A stretch of DNA of 64,000 nt from Solirubrobacteraceae bacterium (lineage in GTDB: Bacteria > Actinomycetota > Thermoleophilia > Solirubrobacterales > Solirubrobacteraceae), in assembly GCA_016462625.1 (NCBI GenBank), contig JAEMSV010000003.1:1-64000 (forward strand), given 5' to 3'. Shown piece after piece: positions 34,062 to 42,180 of the stretch; position 1 is the stretch's first letter; each line of letters opens with the position of its first letter. Below the pieces are notes generated by a model. The model saw nothing but the letters and a program-made list of their open reading frames with translations. It had not been told where the DNA came from and did not search any database. The translations under genes and the position numbers were made by a program.

Positions 34062-35353
34062 ACGTCACGATTCCCGTACGCCGTGTCGTCGCAGCCTTCC
34101 TCGGGCTGGTCTTCACGGTGGTGGCATTCCTCGTGTTGAACGCATCGTTCGGTGGGCCGGGGCCGTCGCCGAAACCCGGCTTCGTCCTGGTCACGCGCGT
34201 CACCGATGCCCAGAACCTGGTCCGCAAGTCCCTCGTCATGGTGCGCGGCGTCCGCGTCGGAGAGGTCACAGACGTTCAGGTCCGCGGCAACCGTGCTGTC
34301 GTCCGGCTTGCAGTCGAGAACGATCTGCGGCTCACGCGTGGCACACAGGCGCGGGTCGCCCACCGGACCGCCTTCGGGGAGGCATACGTGGATCTCATGC
34401 CGGGCGCGCGCGATGGACTCGCCGTGCCGTCGGGCTCGCAGATTCGGACGGTCGAGACCGTTGACGCAGACGAGGCGCTCGCCGTCGTCGGCCCGAAGAC
34501 GCGCGAGCACGCTCGAGATCTCACTGTGTCGCTGGCAAAGGGCCTGGGCGGAGCGGACAGCGCGGCGCGGCTGCGCGCCGCGATCACCGCCGCCAATCGC
34601 ACCACCGCGGAGCTCAGCACGACCGCGCGGGCCCTGCGTGGGCAGGAGGACGACCTGGCGACGCTGGTCTCCGGGGGAGCGGCGGTCATGGCCACACTGC
34701 GCGAACACGACACCGCGCTGACCCGCGTCGTATCGGCAGGCCGAAGCACTGGCGACGCGCTGGCCCGGCGCACGCGCGAGATCCAGCGCACCGCAACGAG
34801 CTACGCCCAAGTGTCGCGGGAGGCCGAGGCAGCCATTGCCGCCGCGCAGCCGATGCTCCGCGACGCAGAACCCCGAGTCCGGCGACTCGCGAGCCGGTCG
34901 GCCGACGTTCGTCGAGGCATCGAGGCGGCGGGGCCGGTCGTCCGGCAGACTGCGGCGGTGGCGGCTGAGGCGAAGCCCGCCCTCGCGGCGCTGCTCCCGA
35001 TGGCGCGCCGCCTCGGGGCGCTGACGGCGGACCTCGATGCACTGGCGGAGCAGGCGCCGGCGACGATCGCGAACGGGATGGCAAGCCTGCAATGGGTGAC
35101 GAATCGCTCCTTGGAGCTGTCCACAGCGGTTGCCGCATTGCGAGATGTCTTTGACCGCGGGGACAGCGACGGCCGGTGGGTGCACATGTTCGCGTCCCTG
35201 TCCCTCGACCAGCTCCTTGGCTACGACAGCCCGTGTACGGCGAAGGACCCCAGCGCGTTCTGCGTGAATCCGTATCCCGCGCCCAACGAGACCTTCGATC
35301 CGAAGCCCTACAAGAAGGGTCAGATGGAGCGGCTGGTGCCCTTCAAGCCGTAG
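34058..35353 (+). CDS. mceF: Mce-family lipid-transport protein, subunit F
   Basis: 431 residues. Anchor helix VVAAFLGLVFTVVAFLVL, MCE domain about 41-118 (GFVLVTRVTDAQNLVRKSLVMVRGVRVGEVTDVQ...AYVDLMPG), helical region, tail Cys pair in DSPCTAKDPSAFCVNPYP. Last gene of the operon; its end overlaps the convergent acyl-CoA ligase gene by 11 bp. No MceG-type ATPase gene follows, so the energy-giving subunit must be encoded elsewhere. Confidence 0.92.
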   Translation: MNVTIPVRRVVAAFLGLVFTVVAFLVLNASFGGPGPSPKPGFVLVTRVTDAQNLVRKSLVMVRGVRVGEVTDVQVRGNRAVVRLAVENDLRLTRGTQARVAHRTAFGEAYVDLMPGARDGLAVPSGSQIRTVETVDADEALAVVGPKTREHARDLTVSLAKGLGGADSAARLRAAITAANRTTAELSTTARALRGQEDDLATLVSGGAAVMATLREHDTALTRVVSAGRSTGDALARRTREIQRTATSYAQVSREAEAAIAAAQPMLRDAEPRVRRLASRSADVRRGIEAAGPVVRQTAAVAAEAKPALAALLPMARRLGALTADLDALAEQAPATIANGMASLQWVTNRSLELSTAVAALRDVFDRGDSDGRWVHMFASLSLDQLLGYDSPCTAKDPSAFCVNPYPAPNETFDPKPYKKGQMERLVPFKP

Positions 35354-37148
35354 GCGGCGGTGAGGTGACGTACAGCGCATCGATCTCGGCGGTGTACTTC
35401 TCGTCGATCGGCTTGCGCTTGAGCTTCATGGTCGGGGTCAGCTCGTCGCCGCCAGGGAGCCAGTCACTGCGAAGGATCTCGAAGCGCTTGACCTGCTCGA
35501 CGCGGCTGAGGCTTGCGTTGCCGGCGTCGACCCCCGCCTGGATCTCGTCGCGCAGTCGCGCGTCGGCTGCGATCGCGGCGAGATCCCCGTCGATCCCGCG
35601 CTGCTGCGCCCACGCCTGTGCGAGGTCGGGGTCCAGGACGATGAGCGCGACGTTGTACGGCCGCCGGTCCCCGATCACGGCGACCTGCGCGATCAACGGG
35701 TGCGCGGACTTGATGGTCGCCTCGATGTTCGCCGGCGACATGTTCTTCCCGGCGGCGTTGATGATCAGCTCCTTCTTGCGGTCGACGATCGTCAGGTACC
35801 CGTCTTCGTCGAGCTCGCCGATGTCACCGGTGAGGAACCACCCGTCCTCAGTGAAGGATTCGCGGGTCTTCTCGGCGAGGTTGCGGTAGCCGCGCATGAG
35901 CGTCGGGCCCTTCAGCAGGACTTCGCCGTCCTCGGCGAGGGTGATCTGCATGCCCGGAACCGCGGGTCCCACCGTGCCGATCTTGATCCTGGCCGGCGGG
36001 TTCAGCGTCCCGCAGGCGCACCCCTCGGACATTCCCCAGATCTCCGCGACGGGCACGCCGATCGCATGGAAGAACTCGATCACGTCGCGCGAGGTCGGTG
36101 CCGCGCCGACGTTGATCGCCTCGGCCTGGTCGAGGCCGAGCGTCGCGCGCAGCGGCGCGAACAGTTGGTCTTCGGCCGCGGCGACGGCGCTCTCGATGTC
36201 CGCCGGCACCGGCCATCCCGCCTGCTCAAGCCGAACCTTCTCTCGCGCGTGTTCGATCGCGGCCTGCGCCATGGCGCGCTGCTCTCCGGGCAACCCGGCG
36301 ACTTTGGCCTCGATGCCCGCCTTCAGCTTCTCCCAGATGCGCGGAACGGCGAAGAACCAGGTCGGACGGACCGTGGCGAGGTAGTCACCGATCTGGCGAG
36401 GATCGGCGCAGGTGGTGATCTCCATGCCGAACAGAAGCGGCGCGTAGTAGTGCGCACCACGCTCGGCGATGTGTGCGGCGGGCAGCCACGAGATCACCCG
36501 GCCGCCCGGGCGCAGCTTCGCAACCTGGCCGATGCCCACCATTGCCGCAATGAGGTTCGTGTGGGTGAGTTCGACGCCCTTCGGTGGGCCGGTCGTCCCG
36601 GAGGTGTAGATGAGGGTGAGCAGGTCATCCGGCCCGACCGCGGCCGTCGCCGCCTCGACGTCGAACGCCGGATCGGAGCGACCTTCCAGCTCGGCGAGCG
36701 TGATCGCTCCGTCGGGCGCGTCGCCGTCGATGACGACGACCTCCCGGATCCCCGGCGCGAGCGCGCGGGCGGCGAGGACCCGGTCGACGAACGCCTGCTC
36801 GGTGATAACGATCTCGATGGCCGCATCGCCGACGATGTACGCGATCTGCTCCGGCGACGAGGTCTGGTAGATCGAAACTGGGACGGCGCCGAGGGACGTG
36901 GCACCGAGGTCCAGCGGGAGGAACTCGGGGCGGTTGGCGAGCATCAGGCCGACGCAGTCGCCGTGACCGGCGCCCAGCGCATGGAGGCCTCCCGCAATCG
37001 CACGCCGTCGGGCGTCGACGTCCGACCACGACCAGGCGATCTCGCCGTCCTTCGTCCGGACGAGGATCTGGTCGGGGTGGCGATCGAGTCCGCGCTGGAG
37101 CGCGTCCAGCATCGTGGCCACGGCGCTTGTTGCTTCGGTGGTGCTCAT
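35343..37148 (-). CDS. Long-chain fatty-acyl-CoA ligase (AMP-forming)
   Basis: 601 residues. Adenylation motifs in order: LIYTSGTTGPPKGVELTH near residue 180, LPAAHIAERG, EIWGMSEG near 370, LTGDIGELDEDGYLTIVDRKKELIINAAGKNMSP near 440-475, and a C-terminal LTPTMKLKRKPI with the catalytic Lys region. Length and the GWFLTGDIG/KNMSP pattern fit the FadD15 / eukaryotic-type long-chain acyl-CoA synthetases. It activates fatty acids with ATP and CoA, a natural partner for an Mce lipid importer. It starts 31 bp after the TetR gene and is in its operon. Confidence 0.92.
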   Translation of the reverse strand: MSTTEATSAVATMLDALQRGLDRHPDQILVRTKDGEIAWSWSDVDARRRAIAGGLHALGAGHGDCVGLMLANRPEFLPLDLGATSLGAVPVSIYQTSSPEQIAYIVGDAAIEIVITEQAFVDRVLAARALAPGIREVVVIDGDAPDGAITLAELEGRSDPAFDVEAATAAVGPDDLLTLIYTSGTTGPPKGVELTHTNLIAAMVGIGQVAKLRPGGRVISWLPAAHIAERGAHYYAPLLFGMEITTCADPRQIGDYLATVRPTWFFAVPRIWEKLKAGIEAKVAGLPGEQRAMAQAAIEHAREKVRLEQAGWPVPADIESAVAAAEDQLFAPLRATLGLDQAEAINVGAAPTSRDVIEFFHAIGVPVAEIWGMSEGCACGTLNPPARIKIGTVGPAVPGMQITLAEDGEVLLKGPTLMRGYRNLAEKTRESFTEDGWFLTGDIGELDEDGYLTIVDRKKELIINAAGKNMSPANIEATIKSAHPLIAQVAVIGDRRPYNVALIVLDPDLAQAWAQQRGIDGDLAAIAADARLRDEIQAGVDAGNASLSRVEQVKRFEILRSDWLPGGDELTPTMKLKRKPIDEKYTAEIDALYVTSPPPTA

Positions 37149-37179
37149 CGGTTCTCCTCCGGGTGGCTTGTCAGGTACG

Positions 37180-37839
37180 TCAGGTGGGTCGGGTTCCTGG
37201 CCGGCGGCCCGCCGGCTCGAGGATCGGGAGCAGGACGCCGCGCGCGAGCTGTCGCAGCGTGGGTTCGTCGACGCGCTGACTCCCGCCGGCGGGCGGGGCG
37301 TAGCAGATCGAGTGGGCCAGCCGGATCGTCATGGCCGCGGCCGCATCGAGGCTCTCCGCGGTGTATTCGCCGGCATCCGGCGTCTCGGCGAGGGTGGCTC
37401 TGGCAACCTGGATCGCGTGCTCGAGCAGCATGCCGGCACCAGGCCCGATCACGTAGGTCATCCCGGCGAGCGGTTCACGCGCCAGCAGCGCGTGCGTGAG
37501 TTCCTGGGCGCGATATCGGGCAATGCCCGACAGGAACCCGTCCTCCACCCATGAGCGCACGGTCCCCTCGGCGATGTCCTCACGCACACCCTCGACGAAC
37601 TGCCGGGCCTCGCGCAGCATGACTGCCTGGACGAGCGCGTCCTTGTTGTGGAATCGCCGGTAGACGGTCGTGCGGCTGACGCCGAGGCGATCTGCGATGC
37701 CGTCGATGCTCGCGCGCCGGACACCGAACGCGCGGAACTCCGCGACCCCCGCATCGAGGATCCTCTGGGTGGTCTCGTCGTGGTCGGTCTCGGCGCTGAG
37801 GGCCTCCGGGGTTGGCGTCCACGGACGGGGGAGCATCAT
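37180..37839 (-). CDS. TetR-family regulator (paralogue of 23205-23837)
   Basis: 219 residues. DNA-binding domain: QRILDAGVAEFRAFGVRRASIDGIADRLGVSRTTVYRRFHNKDALVQAVMLREARQFV. It lies between the FAD oxidoreductase (13-bp gap) and the ligase, all in one direction, so it is probably made from the promoter at 39.6 kb that carries two TGGGAC-type operators. This gives a simple auto-regulation loop. The ligand could be an acyl-CoA or the transported lipid; that is inference. Confidence 0.88.
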   Translation of the reverse strand: MMLPRPWTPTPEALSAETDHDETTQRILDAGVAEFRAFGVRRASIDGIADRLGVSRTTVYRRFHNKDALVQAVMLREARQFVEGVREDIAEGTVRSWVEDGFLSGIARYRAQELTHALLAREPLAGMTYVIGPGAGMLLEHAIQVARATLAETPDAGEYTAESLDAAAAMTIRLAHSICYAPPAGGSQRVDEPTLRQLARGVLLPILEPAGRRPGTRPT

Positions 37840-37852
37840 CAGCGCCGCCGGG

Positions 37853-39565
37853 CTACCGGGCCGCTCTCATGGGGAGCGCCGCGAGCCGGTCGAAGACGTT
37901 GCGACGTCGGCGGCGGAAGAGCGCATCGTCGAGGGAGCGGAGTGGTTCGAGGAAGCGAACTCCGGTCCAGGTCGGCACGTCGGCGCGGGTCGCCAGGGAG
38001 CCGGAGGCAGCGAGGACGCCATTCGCCGCTCGCCGCCCCGCTTCGGCGGCGCTGTCCATCGAGTCGATCCCCATGCCCGCATCCGTGCGGACGTACGCTG
38101 CAGACAGGAATAGATTGCGCACGCCCGTGGTCGCCTCAGGCTGATTGCGCAGGGACGAGGGGGTGTTGACGAACAGGTGCTCGACGTGGGTCACGGCGCC
38201 CGACCCGTTGCTGCGCGTCGTCGGGCTGAGGTACCAGGAGTGGATCGCTGAATCCGGGAGCAGCCGCTCCCCGTCCGGCAGGTCGCGGCGCAGCTGCTCG
38301 AGCACCTCGTCGCGGATCTGACTCGGGGACAGTTCGCGCGCCGGCTTTCCGTAGAGGACGCCGGGCGCGTCCCAGTCTGGGATGTCGATGGAGATGTAGG
38401 CCTTCACCGTGCCGTCGCCATAGCGCGCGTCGACCGGGTCTCCCCAGTGGCGCTCGTAGTTGATCGCCGCCACCCCCCACGGCTGCCCGGCGGAGTAGTA
38501 CAGGTCGTGGAGCTCGGGTACGGGCTTGGTGAGATACAGCGACATCCCGCACAGGATCGTCGGCTCGATGCTGGCGACTCGGGAGAGGGCGGGATCGATG
38601 GCGGAGGGGCTGGCGTTCAGGATCGGCGCGGCTCGCTCCGGCGGCACCGCGAGCACGTACCAGTCGGCCTCCACGGTCCGCTCGACGCCATCGCCGTTGC
38701 GCACGAGCGCGGACGTCACGTGCCCATCTGCGCACTCGAGGGCCGTGAGCTCGTGTCCGATGTGGATGCTCGCCCCGAGCCCGCGCAGGTGCTCGGCCCA
38801 AGGGTCGAACATCACCTCGCTGAACGGTCCCGTTGCGATCAGGAACCAGTGGCTGAGATCGGTGTCACGTATGAGGGTCCTGAGGAACCCAGTCAGGACC
38901 CGCGCGAGCGTCCGGGTGTTCATGCGGTTGAGGACGCCGAGCCCGGCCCCGTCGATGAGCTTGAGCAGTTGCTGGGCCTCGGGCGAGAGCTGATCGAGGC
39001 AGAGGAACTCGCTGACGGCTTGGTGCTCGAACCGCTGGAAGTGCCGTTCGTCGCCGCTCGTCAGCAGCGCCAGGATCTTCGGGGCGAGGATCAGCTTGTC
39101 CCGCAGCGTGAGCACCGATAGGAGCTGCCGACCTCCGCCGGGCGCCGGACGCGGAGCGACAGGGCCGGGCCACCGCCGGGACGGGCTCTCCGCGGGTCCG
39201 GTCGGGAAGCGCGCCGCAATTCCGCGCCATGCCAGCCAGGACGACGGCAACGGCGCGAAGGCGTCCAGCACGCTGCCACCGTCGGCGCCCGCAACGCGGC
39301 GTAGCTGGTCGGGGAGGGTCCCGTAGAACCCCATGACCGCGTGCGGGCCGATCTCGGCGGGCAGATCCTCGCGCCCGTCGGTTCCCGTCCCTTCGAGCCG
39401 GTAGCTGCGGGCCTTGCCGCCCAGCACGTTCCGCTCGTAGAGGTCGACCTCGAACCCTCGCTCCGCCAACTCGTGCGCTGCGGTCAGGCCGCCGACGCCG
39501 CCGCCGAAGACGGCAACGCGTCGCCGCGACTCGGGATCTGACGCTTCGGTCCTGCTGCTGGTCAT
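37853..39565 (-). CDS. FAD-dependent oxidoreductase, phytoene-desaturase/HpnE-like
   Basis: 570 residues from ATG 39565 with AGGAG 6 bp before it. The N-terminal VAVFGGGVGGLTAAHELAERGFEVDLYERNVLGGKARS is the Rossmann FAD motif plus the GG motif of the amine-oxidase/desaturase superfamily. The C-terminal NLFLSAAYVRTDAGMGIDSMDSAAEAGRRAANGVL closes the FAD site. Family members desaturate carotenoids or remove hydroxyls from hydroxysqualene; no carotenoid or hopanoid genes are nearby, and the acyl-CoA ligase in the same operon suggests a lipid or terpenoid substrate. Confidence 0.87.
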   Translation of the reverse strand: MTSSRTEASDPESRRRVAVFGGGVGGLTAAHELAERGFEVDLYERNVLGGKARSYRLEGTGTDGREDLPAEIGPHAVMGFYGTLPDQLRRVAGADGGSVLDAFAPLPSSWLAWRGIAARFPTGPAESPSRRWPGPVAPRPAPGGGRQLLSVLTLRDKLILAPKILALLTSGDERHFQRFEHQAVSEFLCLDQLSPEAQQLLKLIDGAGLGVLNRMNTRTLARVLTGFLRTLIRDTDLSHWFLIATGPFSEVMFDPWAEHLRGLGASIHIGHELTALECADGHVTSALVRNGDGVERTVEADWYVLAVPPERAAPILNASPSAIDPALSRVASIEPTILCGMSLYLTKPVPELHDLYYSAGQPWGVAAINYERHWGDPVDARYGDGTVKAYISIDIPDWDAPGVLYGKPARELSPSQIRDEVLEQLRRDLPDGERLLPDSAIHSWYLSPTTRSNGSGAVTHVEHLFVNTPSSLRNQPEATTGVRNLFLSAAYVRTDAGMGIDSMDSAAEAGRRAANGVLAASGSLATRADVPTWTGVRFLEPLRSLDDALFRRRRRNVFDRLAALPMRAAR

Positions 39566-39621
39566 GAAGGCTCCTGGTGATCGCATGCGCACGAGGTTGA
39601 GCGCTGGGGCGCCCACCCGCT

Positions 39622-39647
39622 TGGGACATAATAACGAATCTGTCCCA
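39622..39647. promoter_or_regulatory. TGGGAC-N14-GTCCCA operator 3
   Basis: TGGGAC 39622-39627 and GTCCCA 39642-39647 (in fact TGGGACA/TGTCCCA). It lies 57 bp upstream of the FAD oxidoreductase start and covers an AT-rich TATTAT (minus strand) that may be its -10. Confidence 0.82.
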
Positions 39648-39697
39648 CCGTATCGTCTCACGCAAAGCTGATGCGAAGAGAGTGGCCTCCGCTAGTA

Positions 39698-39723
39698 TGG
39701 GACACACAGGGAGATTCGTCCCA
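39698..39723. promoter_or_regulatory. TGGGAC-N14-GTCCCA operator 4
   Basis: TGGGAC 39698-39703 and GTCCCA 39718-39723, 76 bp from operator 3. Its left end overlaps TAGTAT (39693-39698), a likely -10 for the SRPBCC gene that starts at 39788. Confidence 0.82.
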
Positions 39724-39787
39724 CAAAAGCGACGCGCGGAGTGGTCCCGTTGTCGTCGAGCCCACGAGAACAGGGGATGCCCCGCTG

Positions 39788-40213
39788 ATGCAGCACGTTG
39801 CCGTCGACTACGACTTCTCGGTGTCGGCCGAGCGCGCGTTCGCCTTTCTGGCCGAGCACGAGAATCTGACCACGCTGTTTCCGGTACGGATCAAGCGGGT
39901 CAGCGACGGGCGAGACGGCACGCGCAATGGCCCCGGTTCGGCGCGCAGTATGCGCGTCGGCTTCCTGCCACCGTTCGTCGAGACGACCACCAACGTCATC
40001 GAGAACGAGCTGATCGAATACCGGATCACGGAAGGCTCGCCGCTGCGCGATCATCACGGGCGATTGGCGTTCTCGCCGGGGCCCGATGGCAGCAGCCATC
40101 TGCGGTACGAGATCCAGCTCGGTGCTGTCGTCCCGGGCTTGGACGTCGTGGTGGCCCGGGCGCTCGAGCGCGGCATCAGGAAGGGTCTGCCAGAGGTCGA
40201 CCGCCTGGCGTGA
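39788..40213 (+). CDS. SRPBCC-fold (START-like) protein, probable lipid/hydrophobic ligand binder
   Basis: 141 residues from ATG 39788; the frame is open back to 39671 but that part overlaps the operator. VDYDFSVSAERAFAFLAEHENLTTLFPVRIKRVSDG opens a SRPBCC (polyketide-cyclase/START) fold, with a long C-terminal helix (LDVVVARALERGIRKGLPEVDRLA). Such proteins bind hydrophobic molecules in a central pocket. Divergent to the FAD oxidoreductase and under its own TGGGAC-type operator, it belongs to the same regulon. Confidence 0.83.
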   Translation: MQHVAVDYDFSVSAERAFAFLAEHENLTTLFPVRIKRVSDGRDGTRNGPGSARSMRVGFLPPFVETTTNVIENELIEYRITEGSPLRDHHGRLAFSPGPDGSSHLRYEIQLGAVVPGLDVVVARALERGIRKGLPEVDRLA

Positions 40214-40417
40214 CAGGCCGTCGGCGACGTGCCGGCTCGGGGCGCTGCCCGGGAGGCTCAATCTCCCTGCGCGCGACGGCGGCGGACCAACCGAGACGAA
40301 CGTTGGGATCGGCGCACCGCCGCCGCGAGAATCGCGTGAGGCTTAGGCTTCGTTGAGGGCTACGCGCGCGCCAGGCGACAGGTCGGGGCCCAGACCGCGA
40401 ACCGAGGGACGAATCAC

Positions 40418-41134
40418 ATGCCGACGCTAGGAATCATCGGGAGTGGGAACATCGGTTCGGCGGTCGCCCGGCTTGCCGTGGCAGCCGCGATCCCCGTTGT
40501 CGTGGCCAACTCCCGTGGCCCGGAGAGCCTGGCCGGTCTCGTGGCCGACCTGGGCGAGCTCGCCACCGCGGGCACTGTTGACCAGGCGGCCGGTGCGGGT
40601 GATCTCGTCGTCCTGTCCGTACCGCTGACGGCGTATACCGCCATCCCGTCGGCGCTGCTCGAGGGGAAGACCGTGCTCGATACCAGCAACTACTACCCGT
40701 TCCGCGATGGCCGGATCGCCGTGCTGGACGACGAGGAGCTGACCACCAGCGAACTCGTGCAGCGGCACTTCGCCGGGGCGGCGCTGGTCAAGGCGTTCAA
40801 CAACATCCTGGCCCATCACATCCCGCAACTCGCCCGTGCGTCGGATGCGCCCGACCGCAGTGCCCTGCCCATCGCGGGGAACGACGGGGGCGCGAAGACG
40901 GAGGCGGCTGACCTGCTCGATCGGCTCGGTTTCGACTCCGTTGACGCCGGCCTGTTGGCCGAGAGCTGGAGATTTGAGCCCGACGCCGCCGCGTACACGC
41001 GTCTCTACGTGGCGGATCCTTCCACGCCGGACGAGCACCTGCTCGAAGCTCCTGGTGCACCGGTCTCGGCGGCCATGCTGCGAACTGCCCTCGCGACGGC
41101 TGAGCGCGTTCGGGTCGCCGACCGGACCGTCTGA
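40418..41134 (+). CDS. F420/NADP oxidoreductase-like protein
   Basis: 238 residues. MPTLGIIGSGNIGSAVARLAVAAAIPVVVANSRGPESLA is the NADP-binding motif (GSGNIGS, then NSRGP for the 2' phosphate) of the NADPH:F420 oxidoreductase family; KTVLDTSNYYPFRDG and LVKAFNNILAHHIPQL follow as in coenzyme-F420-dependent NADP reductases. Some homologues reduce other substrates. It suggests this organism uses F420, which agrees with the PPOX-type gene at 44808. Confidence 0.85.
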   Translation: MPTLGIIGSGNIGSAVARLAVAAAIPVVVANSRGPESLAGLVADLGELATAGTVDQAAGAGDLVVLSVPLTAYTAIPSALLEGKTVLDTSNYYPFRDGRIAVLDDEELTTSELVQRHFAGAALVKAFNNILAHHIPQLARASDAPDRSALPIAGNDGGAKTEAADLLDRLGFDSVDAGLLAESWRFEPDAAAYTRLYVADPSTPDEHLLEAPGAPVSAAMLRTALATAERVRVADRTV

Positions 41135-41224
41135 GGCAGGCGGCCGTGCCGGCGTGTCTCATCAGGCTCCCGGCCCTATCTTCGGTGACCGCGCCGGGCC
41201 GTGCTCCGTGCGTCTGGCTGAGAG

Positions 41225-42127
41225 CTACGCCTGGTGGACGTGTGTCCCCTGACGCTCGTGGTCGGTGAGGATGTACCGCTGTAGGAACGCGAGCTGGTCG
41301 GCGATCACCGCTTCGTGCTCGGGGCCGTCGTAGATGTCGAAGTGGTCGACGCCCGGGTAGATGCGGAGCTCGCCGTGGGGCGCTTCTTGCGCTGCCGCGA
41401 TGGCGGGGCCGGGCGCCGCCACCTGGTCTGCCTCGCCGACGCAGACCAGCCACGGGCAATGAAGCGTCGCGGCGTGTTCTCCGGGTCGAAACGGCGGCGC
41501 GTCGAGCAGCCAGCCGGCCGACACGCGGTTGCGCCAACGCGAGTCCTCACCTATGGCGACCACGTGACGCCATCCGTCCTCGGCGCCGGGCGCGTTGAGC
41601 AGCGCGGCCTCGTGCGGTTGCCCGACGGCTGGCAGATGCCCGCCGCTCTGCGCGGCTCCGATGATCTGCGCCAGCACGCTCGGCTCGGACTGAAACGACT
41701 GGGTCGTGATGTCGAGGAAGGGCACCTGGCTGATCGCGGCCGCGATACGCGGATCGTCCGCCGCCGCTGCCAGCGCGTTGCCGCCACCCATGCTCGAGCC
41801 GAACGTGACGACCCGGTCCGGGTCGGTGTCCTCGATCGAGCGCGCGTAGGCGATAGCCGCGCGCCAGTCTTCGCGTTGCCGCGCCGGATGGAAGAGATCG
41901 GGCTCGCCGCCCGAGTCGCCGAAGCCGCGGTGATCGAAGACGAGGGCGGCGAGTCCGGCCGCCGCGAACCGCTCCGCGAACGCGCCGAGCCGGTCGCGCC
42001 GAGTGCCGGTGAGGCCGTGGGCCATCACCACGATCGGCGCAGGCGTCTCGCTGGCGACGTCCGGTGGGTAGAGCCAGGCCGCGCAGACGTCATCGCCGGC
42101 GGAGAACTCCAGATCGACTCGGTTCAT
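41225..42127 (-). CDS. Alpha/beta hydrolase (dienelactone-hydrolase / peptidase S9-like)
   Basis: 300 residues, no signal peptide. VVMAHGLTGTRRDRLG (oxyanion), VFDHRGFGDSGGEPDLFHPARQREDWRAAIAYAR, nucleophile VTFGSSMGGGNAL near residue 113, VGEADQVAAPGPA (acid) and YPGVDHFDIYDG (His) are all present. The RQREDWRAAIAY segment is typical of DUF1100/XynB-like esterases. The substrate is unknown. Confidence 0.86.
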   Translation of the reverse strand: MNRVDLEFSAGDDVCAAWLYPPDVASETPAPIVVMAHGLTGTRRDRLGAFAERFAAAGLAALVFDHRGFGDSGGEPDLFHPARQREDWRAAIAYARSIEDTDPDRVVTFGSSMGGGNALAAAADDPRIAAAISQVPFLDITTQSFQSEPSVLAQIIGAAQSGGHLPAVGQPHEAALLNAPGAEDGWRHVVAIGEDSRWRNRVSAGWLLDAPPFRPGEHAATLHCPWLVCVGEADQVAAPGPAIAAAQEAPHGELRIYPGVDHFDIYDGPEHEAVIADQLAFLQRYILTDHERQGTHVHQA

Positions 42128-42180
42128 AGCCGTCTAACGCCGGCGGACGCTGCAACGTGAGGTGGCTCTGGTCGAAATCT

